Assembly (NCBI GenBank): GCA_947453725.1 | Contig: CANGHH010000009.1 | Location: forward strand, 62,001 to 126,000 | From: Betaproteobacteria bacterium | GTDB lineage: Bacteria; Pseudomonadota; Gammaproteobacteria; Burkholderiales; Burkholderiaceae_C | DNA: 64,000 nt | Direction: 5' to 3' | Shown here: positions 24,115 to 31,213 of the stretch, one piece after another | Layout: each line of letters begins with the position of its first letter | Numbering within the stretch: the first letter of the stretch is position 1 | Notes under the pieces: generated by a model | What the model saw: the letters and a program-made list of their open reading frames with translations, nothing else | Told to the model about the DNA's origin: nothing | The model's database searches: none | Position numbers and translations under genes: made by a program

Positions 24115-26889
24115 TCATCGCAATTCCAGTTGCAAAGACTTGACCGCCGATTGGTCCGGAAATGTAGAGCCCAAGGCAGACAGTTCGGCCAATACGGTTT
24201 GCGCAGCCGGCTTGTTGCCCGAATGGGCCAATATCCGGGCCAAGCCGAGTTTCCACAGTGGATTTTCCGGCTGCAGTGCGATCGCCTTCTTCTGCCACTC
24301 CACGGCGCTGTCGAAATCACGGGCTTCAGACAACAACTGGGCCAGCGTGTCCAGGAATTCGGGCTGACGGGGTGCCAGGCTGACCGCCTTCTTGGCGTAA
24401 GCGATGGCACCGTCCTTTTTCAGTTGCCCGGTGACCCAGGCCAGATTGTTGTAGGCCGGAGCAAAATTCGGCTGCAGCTGCACGGTCGTCAGAAATTCCG
24501 CTTCTGCAACAGCCATGTCCTTCCGCCCCAGCGCCAGGGCGCCCAGATGGGCATGAAAAACGGCGTCTGCCGGATTGCCCTTGGTCCAGGACGCCGCGAA
24601 ACGGTCGGATTCCGCTGGCTTCCCGGCCGACAGCAGGCTGTCGTGCAACTTGATCGCCATTTCGGTGGATGGGGCCAGGCGCAAGCCGGCACCGTACGCG
24701 GCGGATGCGGCCATCCAGTTCTTCAAGCGCGCATGGAAATCGCCTTCCAGAAAATATCCGTAAGCCTGTTTCGGATACTTTCTCTGAAGGCGCTGCGCCA
24801 ACGCCAGCGCCTCTTTGGATTTGCCAGTGTTGAAATACAGCAAAGCCAGTTGAATATGGGCATCCGGTTCGCCGGGTGCCACTTCCGTGGCCTGACGCAG
24901 TGTGCCGATGGCTTCGTCTCGTTGGCCGAGCGTCGCCTGCAACTGTGCCAAGCGCATCAGCGGGACCGCCGATTTCGGCTGCAGGGCCATCATTTTCCGG
25001 TAGGTCGTCGTGGCTTGATTGGACTCGCCCGCAGCCACTTGAGCCCGCCCTTGAACATCGAGCACACGCGGGCTGTTGGGGAAAGCAGCGACCGCGTTCT
25101 GCGCGACCAACATGGCTTGCTGGAAGTTCTTGTTGGTCAGGTGGGCCAGCACCAACACGATGCGTGTCGATTCCTCGTAGGGGTTGGCTGCAACCGCCCG
25201 TTCGATCAGTTCGATGGCGGCCGGCCTGTTGGCGCCTTCAGACGACGCGATTGCAGCCAAGGCCAGCAAGGCCTGCACATTTTTCGGGTCCTTTGCCAAC
25301 AGCGACTCGAAACGGGCCTTCGCCGCGCCAGCCTTGTGGTCCTGTCGGTCCAGCATGGCCAGGCTGGCTGTGGACTGAAAATCCAAGGGATCGATACTCA
25401 GGGCCCGCTCGAAGCTCGCCCGGGCCGCCGCCGTGTCGCGCCGCGCCATGAAAAACCGCCCGCGAAGGCTGGCGGCCATCGGCTGGTTCGGTTGTTTCTT
25501 CTCCAGCGCATCGATCGCCGACAAGGCTTGCTCCATCCGGTTCTTGCTCAGATAAAAGCTGATCAACGCCAGATCGGCAATGACGGCCTTGTCAGATGCT
25601 GCCATCGTCTCCAGTTCGCTGGCGGCTGCATCGGCGGCACTGCCGTTCAGCCGCGTGATCGCCAGTGCAAGGCGGCTCGGGGCGGCGTCAGGATCAAGTT
25701 TTACAGCGCGCCCAAAGTATTCTTCGGCGTTGGCGAAATCACCAATCTGCAGATAGACCTGCCCAGCCAAGCCGAGTGCAGAAATATCCTGTCGATGGCC
25801 GCTGATCGCTGGAAGCAGGGTCTCCAGCGATTTCTCGGGCTGGCCCGATCGCAGGTAAACCAAGGCCAACAGGCGGCGCGCCAACGCAGAGTCCGGATCG
25901 ATTTGCAGGGCTCTGGAAAGATGTCCTTGCGCCATGGCCAGCGAATGGATCTGCAGTTCGACCGCGCCGGCGAGGTGCAACAGCCGAAGGTCATCCGGCA
26001 TGTTCCGAAGCAGTGCCAGAACGTAGTCATTGGCCCGCTGGTAATCTTTCTTCAGATAAGCCAGTTGAGCGCGAAAAAAAAGTGTTTGTGGATTATTTTT
26101 CGCAAACTTCTGAATCAATTCGAGTTCCTTGGCGGCCCCCTCCAGGTCGGGCTTCTCCAGCAACATATTGATGATGCTCGAATGCGCAGGAAGAAAGTCG
26201 GCCTTGACTTCAATGGCTTTGCGGTATGCGGCCGTGGCGGCCGGCAGGTTCTTGGATGTGTACCTGAGCAGGTCGCCTTTCAGTTTCCATGCCGCATAGT
26301 CCAAAGGATCCTTGCGCAGGATGCTTTCAGCCAATTCAAGGGCAGGCGCAAATTCTCCATTCCTCGCCCGCCGTCTGGCGTCGAGAATCAGGGCGGGTGC
26401 GTAGCCGGGCTCTGCCGCCAGCGCAGCAGCGAGTGCGGCATAGGCCTCGACGGGCCGGTCCGCTGCGCTGTACGCGCTCGCCAGAGAGGTTTGCAGGTCG
26501 GCCATTGCATGGCCATCGGACAATTTTCGCGCCGCGAACTCGCTGATCGTCACGTTGTAACGACCGCGAGCGACCAAGACCCTCGCCAGCGACGGCGCAA
26601 GCTGGTCGCTTGGAAATCCAAGGTCCAGCGCCTTGCGCAACTCCAGTTCAGCGGCCCCCGCGTCGTCGTCCGCCAGCAAGGCGGTACCCAGCAGAAATCG
26701 CGCTTCCGGCGAATCGGGAACTTTGACCAGCGCGGTCTTGATGTCCAGCAGGGCGGTCTTCTGGTCGTTCTTGGCAAGCCGCGCGCGCGCGGAGACCAGC
26801 AAGGCCGCCGGATCCGGATCGCTGTTGCACCCCAGCACCAAGGCTGCCGTCGAGACCCATGCAAGCGCGCAGCGAAATCTGGATTTCAT
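24115..26889 (-). CDS. prsT: PEP-CTERM system TPR-repeat lipoprotein PrsT
   Basis: A 924-residue lipoprotein. The ATG at 26889 (MKSRFRCALAWV) gives a lipoprotein signal with lipobox LVLGC. The rest is an array of tetratricopeptide repeats (for example ALLDIKTALVKVPDSPEARF, AQGHLSRALQIDPDSALARR, AVEWQKKAIALQPENPLWKL), close to the usual ~900 residues of PrsT. It is probably anchored to the outer membrane and scaffolds export or assembly of exopolysaccharide and PEP-CTERM proteins. The base composition looks lower in G+C than flanking genes, with A/T runs such as that near 26078. First gene of the presumed prsT-acyltransferase-ThiF operon. Confidence 0.93.
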   Translation of the reverse strand: MKSRFRCALAWVSTAALVLGCNSDPDPAALLVSARARLAKNDQKTALLDIKTALVKVPDSPEARFLLGTALLADDDAGAAELELRKALDLGFPSDQLAPSLARVLVARGRYNVTISEFAARKLSDGHAMADLQTSLASAYSAADRPVEAYAALAAALAAEPGYAPALILDARRRARNGEFAPALELAESILRKDPLDYAAWKLKGDLLRYTSKNLPAATAAYRKAIEVKADFLPAHSSIINMLLEKPDLEGAAKELELIQKFAKNNPQTLFFRAQLAYLKKDYQRANDYVLALLRNMPDDLRLLHLAGAVELQIHSLAMAQGHLSRALQIDPDSALARRLLALVYLRSGQPEKSLETLLPAISGHRQDISALGLAGQVYLQIGDFANAEEYFGRAVKLDPDAAPSRLALAITRLNGSAADAAASELETMAASDKAVIADLALISFYLSKNRMEQALSAIDALEKKQPNQPMAASLRGRFFMARRDTAAARASFERALSIDPLDFQSTASLAMLDRQDHKAGAAKARFESLLAKDPKNVQALLALAAIASSEGANRPAAIELIERAVAANPYEESTRIVLVLAHLTNKNFQQAMLVAQNAVAAFPNSPRVLDVQGRAQVAAGESNQATTTYRKMMALQPKSAVPLMRLAQLQATLGQRDEAIGTLRQATEVAPGEPDAHIQLALLYFNTGKSKEALALAQRLQRKYPKQAYGYFLEGDFHARLKNWMAASAAYGAGLRLAPSTEMAIKLHDSLLSAGKPAESDRFAASWTKGNPADAVFHAHLGALALGRKDMAVAEAEFLTTVQLQPNFAPAYNNLAWVTGQLKKDGAIAYAKKAVSLAPRQPEFLDTLAQLLSEARDFDSAVEWQKKAIALQPENPLWKLGLARILAHSGNKPAAQTVLAELSALGSTFPDQSAVKSLQLELR

Positions 26890-26957
26890 AGTTGACGCCT
26901 GGGAGGGACCGCCAGCCCGCCGCCCTGACAGGGCAGAGGGAGCAGGTCCGATCAGAT

Positions 26958-26973
26958 CGATCATGAATGATCG
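26958..26973. promoter_or_regulatory. Inverted repeat CGATCAT-GA-ATGATCG upstream of prsT
   Basis: Perfect seven-base arms separated by two bases, centred 76 bases upstream of the prsT start. It is AT-richer than its surroundings. A dimeric regulator site is the simplest reading. No -24/-12 motif was found near it, so prsT probably does not share the PEP-CTERM gene's promoter type. Confidence 0.45.
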
Positions 26974-27009
26974 TAACCCCGTGGAGTCCACTTGCTGCGC
27001 CCTCGGGAT

Positions 27010-27040
27010 CGGACCCTACCCCTCGGATGGGGTGGGTCCG
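27010..27040. repeat. Stem-loop between the NRDE operon and prsT
   Basis: Arms CGGACCC-T-ACCCC and GGGGT-GGGTCCG form a 12-pair stem with one bulged T and a six-base loop. It lies about 100 bases after the stop of the minus-strand NRDE gene. It lacks a T-tract, so it may be a weak terminator or mRNA-stabilising hairpin of that operon rather than a classic rho-independent terminator. Confidence 0.45.
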
Positions 27041-27142
27041 CTGCGCGGACCGGTGTTCAGGGCGCCTTGCCGGCGCCAGCAACGCCGAATGGGCCTGGAT
27101 CAGCGGCGAGATCGCGAAGCAGGTCGTCGACGCGGCCCGGCT

Positions 27143-27970
27143 TCAGGCCAGCAGGCAGGACAGCGCGGTCTCGCCGCTGATGGCGCCGTCTTCTCCATAG
27201 CGGCGTTCGACGACCTGGACCCGGCGCTGCGCGCCCTGCTGCTCGACGACGACCAGCGTCGAGCAGCGCGTGCCGTAGACGCCGGCGGCGCCATCCGCAG
27301 GGCTGTCGATGCGGACGAAGGCCGGCGACAGCTGGCGTTCGCGTTGCAGCGGCAAGCCGGTGGCCGGCAGCGTGGCGTCCGGTGCGCATTGGCGGTCGGC
27401 CAGCGCGGCGAAGGCGGCGGTGATCAGATGGTGGGGTGACTGCGCGGCGGCCACCGCATCGCCCAGCCGTTGCTTGAGTTGCGTCACCTTGGGCCAGGGC
27501 GTGTCCAGCGAGGCGTTCGACAGGCCGAACAGCCCGGTGCCCAGCGCGCGGGATTGCGGCGCGGGGCGGTTGCTGGCCCAGGCGGCGGCGCCGCTGCGCA
27601 GGTCGGCGACGACCAGGTTGTAGCCATTGCGCGGCACGGCGGCCGCCTCGAGCAGGCCGGCGGCGTCAGCCGGCCCGAGCGCATCGCCGCTCAGGGCCTG
27701 CAGCACCAGCGCCCCGCGCGAGGCCGCGGCCGGGTCGAAGCGACCGGGCTCGCGGACGTTGGTCAGCAGCGCCAGGCGCCCGGCGCGCGTCAGGCCCAGC
27801 CAGGTGCCGCCGGCCGACAGGTCGCGCCCGCTCAGCACGTCGGCGCGGCCGCCCGCCGGTTGCCACCAGCCCAGCGGCGCGGCCGGCCGCTGGAAGAGCT
27901 CGTCGCGGTTGGCGGCCAGCACCCAGGGGAAGCGCGGGCTCTGCGCCACCGCCAGTGCGACCAGGCACAT
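27143..27970 (-). CDS. NRDE-family protein (TANGO2-like)
   Basis: A 275-residue protein beginning MCLVALAV with the name-giving motif ANRDELFQRP, then LSGRDLSAGGTWLGLTRAGR, LTNVREP, NGYNLVVADL and GLSNASLDTPWPKV. These are the conserved blocks of NRDE/TANGO2 proteins, an Ntn-hydrolase-like fold in which Cys2 is the candidate nucleophile; a heme-handling role has been proposed for animal relatives. It follows the PanE-like gene by 6 bases and ends the protease-MFS-PanE-NRDE operon. Confidence 0.88.
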   Translation of the reverse strand: MCLVALAVAQSPRFPWVLAANRDELFQRPAAPLGWWQPAGGRADVLSGRDLSAGGTWLGLTRAGRLALLTNVREPGRFDPAAASRGALVLQALSGDALGPADAAGLLEAAAVPRNGYNLVVADLRSGAAAWASNRPAPQSRALGTGLFGLSNASLDTPWPKVTQLKQRLGDAVAAAQSPHHLITAAFAALADRQCAPDATLPATGLPLQRERQLSPAFVRIDSPADGAAGVYGTRCSTLVVVEQQGAQRRVQVVERRYGEDGAISGETALSCLLA

Positions 27971-27976
27971 CGCGCC

Positions 27977-28912
27977 TCAGCCCAGGGCCACGGCGGGCGC
28001 GCCTTCGGCGTGCACAGCCAGCAGGTCGACGATGGCGCGGTTGCAGGGCGTGGCAACGCCCAGACGCCGACCGCGCGCCACCACGTCGCCGCTCAGCCAG
28101 GGCAGTTCCAGTCGCGCGCCGCGCTGCAGGTCGTGGTGCATCGACGCGCTCATCGTTGCCGGCAGGCCGTCGGCGAAGACCAGGCGCTGCGCGGCGTAGT
28201 CGGCTGGCAGGTCGACCCCTTCGGCACGCGCCACCTGTACCACCTCGTCCATCAGGTCGTGCAGCAGCGCGCGGCTGCGCGGGTGGCTGCGGATGACGCC
28301 GATCGGCACCCGCGCAGCCGCCGTGGTCGCCGACAGGCCGACCAGGAAGACGAACTTCTCCCACTGGGCGCGGCGGATCCGGTCGGTCAGCTCGACGGTG
28401 ACGCCGGCCGCCTCGCAGGCCTGCGCGAAGGCCTGCAGGCGCGGGCTGCTTTGGCCGTCGAATTCGCCGAAGACCAGCTTCTGCATCGTGCCGGTGTGGC
28501 GGATGACGCCCGGCTCGGCGATGGTCGCGGCGATGTAGCAGACGCCGCCGGCCACCGCAGCGTCGCCCAGCGTGGCACGCAGCAGATCGTCCTTGACAAC
28601 GCCGTTCTGGAAGGAGATCACGGCGGTCTGCGGCCCGACCAAGGAGCGGATGCGGGCCGCCGCCGCTTCGGTGTCCCACAGCTTCACGCCGAACAGCACC
28701 AGATCGGCGCTGACCGCGGCTGCGGGGTCGTCGGTCAGTTGCGGCTGCGCGAAGTGGATGTCGCCCAGCGGGCTCAGCACGCGCAGGCCGTGGGCGCGCA
28801 GTGCCGCGAGGTGGGCGCCGCGTGCGACGAAGGTGACGTCGCAGCCGGCCTGCGCCAGGCGCGCGCCGAAGTAGCCGCCAACGCCGCCGCTGCCCATGAT
28901 GGTGATGCGCAT
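27977..28912 (-). CDS. panE: 2-dehydropantoate 2-reductase family (PanE/ApbA)
   Basis: A 311-residue NADPH-dependent reductase. The N-terminal Rossmann motif ITIMGSGGVGGYFGARLAQAG and TFVARGAHLAAL are typical, and the C-terminal helical domain carries the catalytic lysine in RRAQWEKFVFLVG. The family reduces ketopantoate to pantoate for coenzyme A synthesis, but many genomes carry several paralogues with other 2-ketoacid substrates. The gene lies 25 bases after the MFS gene, away from other pantothenate genes, so the specific name is tentative. Confidence 0.82.
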   Translation of the reverse strand: MRITIMGSGGVGGYFGARLAQAGCDVTFVARGAHLAALRAHGLRVLSPLGDIHFAQPQLTDDPAAAVSADLVLFGVKLWDTEAAAARIRSLVGPQTAVISFQNGVVKDDLLRATLGDAAVAGGVCYIAATIAEPGVIRHTGTMQKLVFGEFDGQSSPRLQAFAQACEAAGVTVELTDRIRRAQWEKFVFLVGLSATTAAARVPIGVIRSHPRSRALLHDLMDEVVQVARAEGVDLPADYAAQRLVFADGLPATMSASMHHDLQRGARLELPWLSGDVVARGRRLGVATPCNRAIVDLLAVHAEGAPAVALG

Positions 28913-28937
28913 GGAGAGGATTCCTGGAAAGGGGCCG

Positions 28938-30206
28938 TCAATCGACCTGACGGCCGAAACCGGCCGGGATGCGCAGCAGCGCCGCCGCCGCGAACGAGGG
29001 CAGCGTGGCCACGCAGGCCCAGATGAAGAAGTTCAGGTAACCCAGCTGCGACTGCAGCCAGCCGGCGGCCATGCCGGGCAGCATCATGCCCAGCGCCATG
29101 AAGCCGGTGCACAGCGCGTAGTGCGCGGTCTTGTGCTGGTTCTGGCCGTCGACACCGCCGGCGACCATCAACAGGTAGACCATGTAGGCGGTGAAGCCGA
29201 AGCCGTAGCCGAACTGCTCCAGCGCGACGGCGGCACTGACCAGCGGCAGGCTGCTCGGCTGCCACAACGCCAGCGCCACGAAGACGGTGTTCGGGATGTG
29301 CATGCACAGCATCAACGGCCACAGCAGCGGTTTCAGGCCGCGCTTCGAGATGACCCAGCCGCCGAGCAGGCCGCCCAGCGTCAGCGCGGTCACGCCGACG
29401 GTGCCGTAGGCGATGCCGACCTCGCTGGTCTTCAGCCCCAGCCCGCCGGCGCTGACCGGGTCGAGCAGGAAGGGCGTGACGAGCTTCAGCAGCTGGGCTT
29501 CGGCGAAGCGGTAGAGCAGCAGGAAGGCCAGGATGCGGCCGATCTCGGGCTTGCGGAAAAAGGCCGCGAAGACCGCCGCGAAGTCGCGCCAGAAATGTGG
29601 TCCGCGCGGCATGGCCTGGTCGCCCGCCGGCCGCGGTAGCGCCCATTGGTGCCAGGCCGCCAGCACGATGAAGACGGCGGCCAGCAGGCCGAAGACCCAG
29701 GCCCAGGCCAGTGCCGGCGCGCCCAGGCTTTCCTGCAGCCGGCCGGCCAGGTAGACCAGGCCGCCCTGGCCCGCGATCATCGCCAGCCGGTAGCAGGTGC
29801 TGCGCACGCCGACGAAAGCCGCCTGCGTGCCGGGCGGCAGCGCCAGCAGGTAGTAGCCGTCGGCGGCGATGTCGTGGGTGGCCGAGGCGAAGGCCATCAG
29901 CCAAAAGATGACCAGCGTGCTCTGCAGGAAACCCGGCGCCGGTACCGCCAGCGCCACGCCGGCCAGCGCCGCGCCGATGGTCAACTGCAGGGCCACGATC
30001 CACCGACGCTGGGTGCCCAGCAGGTCGACCAGCGGGCCCCACAGGGGCTTGATGACCCAGGGCAGGTAGAGCCAGCTGGTCAGCAGCGCGATCTCGGTGT
30101 TGGAGACGCCCAGGTTCTTGTACAGCACCACGGCCAGCGTCATCACCACCACGTAGGGCAGGCCCTCGCCGAAGTACAGCGAAGGCACCCAGCGCCAGGG
30201 CGTCAC
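28938..30206 (-). CDS. MFS transporter, AmpG-like
   Basis: A 422-residue integral membrane protein with about twelve hydrophobic segments. The start (VTPWRWVPSLYFGEGLPYVV) and AFASATHDIAADGYYLLALP closely resemble AmpG-type permeases, which bring anhydromuropeptides into the cytoplasm. The GTG at 30206 overlaps the protease stop (GTGA). An AmpG-like carrier together with a class-A beta-lactamase-like gene in the same window is notable, but they are not in one operon. Confidence 0.8.
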   Translation of the reverse strand: MTPWRWVPSLYFGEGLPYVVVMTLAVVLYKNLGVSNTEIALLTSWLYLPWVIKPLWGPLVDLLGTQRRWIVALQLTIGAALAGVALAVPAPGFLQSTLVIFWLMAFASATHDIAADGYYLLALPPGTQAAFVGVRSTCYRLAMIAGQGGLVYLAGRLQESLGAPALAWAWVFGLLAAVFIVLAAWHQWALPRPAGDQAMPRGPHFWRDFAAVFAAFFRKPEIGRILAFLLLYRFAEAQLLKLVTPFLLDPVSAGGLGLKTSEVGIAYGTVGVTALTLGGLLGGWVISKRGLKPLLWPLMLCMHIPNTVFVALALWQPSSLPLVSAAVALEQFGYGFGFTAYMVYLLMVAGGVDGQNQHKTAHYALCTGFMALGMMLPGMAAGWLQSQLGYLNFFIWACVATLPSFAAAALLRIPAGFGRQVD

Positions 30207-31039
30207 GACGCCGGTACCGCCGGGGCGGGGGCGGCTGCAGGCGCGGTGAATTCGGCAGCTGCTGCGGCTTCGGCGGCTTCGAAGCCCTGCGCAGGCGCGT
30301 CGGCCAGCGGGCCCGGCGACTCGGCCGTCAGCGTCATCAGGATGTCGGCGTACCAGGCGCAGTTCAGGCCCAGCGATTCATCGAGCTTGAGGTCGCGGCT
30401 GCCGACGTCCATGCGCGAAGAGTGCACGCCCAGCAGCTTCCACGGCAGGTGGCCGGCTGCGCCCGGGACGCGCATCACCACCGGCGCGCCGCTGGTGCCG
30501 CGGTGGGTGCGGGCGTCGGTCAGAAAATAGCCCTGGCCCTGGAAGCGCAGCCCGAAGGATGAGGCGATGACCGCCTGCCGCACCACCGGCAGGTGGTGCA
30601 GGCCGTCGTGGAAGCCCAGCGGGAAGCCGACGATCAGCAGCGAACTGCCGACCTCGACGTCCTGCAGCTGGCCCTGCAGGTGCTCGGGCGTGAAGCATTC
30701 GATGCAGACGCCGGCCGGCAGGGCCGCGCGGTTGATTTCCAGCACCGCCACGTCGATCTCGCCACCGGCGTCCTTGCCCTGGCGCCAGATGCTCTTGCCG
30801 TCCCGGTACAGCAGCATGGACAGGCCGGTCGACTGCGTCAGGTTGGCCGCGGCCGTGTGCAACTCGATCTCGATGCGGTTCGGGTAGTGCTTGCTGGGCT
30901 TGTCGATGACGACATGCCGGCTGGTCACCAGGAACAGGCGCTCGCCGCGGGCGAAGAAGAAGCCGCTGGCGCCGGTCAGCGCCCGCTCGCCGTCGAAAGT
31001 GGAAACGCGCGTGGTGGTCAGCAACAAGGCTTCGATCAT
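30203..31039 (-). CDS. Trypsin-like serine peptidase domain protein
   Basis: A 278-residue protein with a chymotrypsin-like fold. Its catalytic triad reads His42 (VTSRHVV), Asp96 (EIDVAVLEI) and Ser183 (RGTSGAPV). It has no signal peptide or membrane segment and ends in an Ala/Pro-rich tail, so it is probably cytoplasmic, unlike DegP-type proteases, and there is no PDZ domain. The ATG at 31039 (MIEALLL) is used; a TTG two codons upstream is an alternative. First gene of the four-gene minus-strand operon. Confidence 0.8.
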   Translation of the reverse strand: MIEALLLTTTRVSTFDGERALTGASGFFFARGERLFLVTSRHVVIDKPSKHYPNRIEIELHTAAANLTQSTGLSMLLYRDGKSIWRQGKDAGGEIDVAVLEINRAALPAGVCIECFTPEHLQGQLQDVEVGSSLLIVGFPLGFHDGLHHLPVVRQAVIASSFGLRFQGQGYFLTDARTHRGTSGAPVVMRVPGAAGHLPWKLLGVHSSRMDVGSRDLKLDESLGLNCAWYADILMTLTAESPGPLADAPAQGFEAAEAAAAAEFTAPAAAPAPAVPAS

Positions 31040-31153
31040 GGCCAACTGTAGCGGCCTGACGGGTCGGGCGCCGGTGCGGTGGCGCCGGTGCTGTGGCGAG
31101 CAGGCGCCGCGGCCAGGGTATTCCGGAGGCCTGCAAGTTGCTCTGTGGCAACA

Positions 31154-31170
31154 CTGTGACGCGCTGTGAC
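31154..31170 (+). promoter_or_regulatory. Direct repeat CTGTGAC x2, 10 bp apart
   Basis: Two identical heptamers at 31154-31160 and 31164-31170 lie 44-60 bases before the ATG of the TonB receptor at 31214, inside the 174-base divergent region. One-helical-turn spacing suggests a regulator site, but no family can be named. Confidence 0.35.
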
Positions 31171-31213
31171 CCTAGCATTGATGCATGTCCAACCGAGCCC
31201 GAAGCGCGCACCC

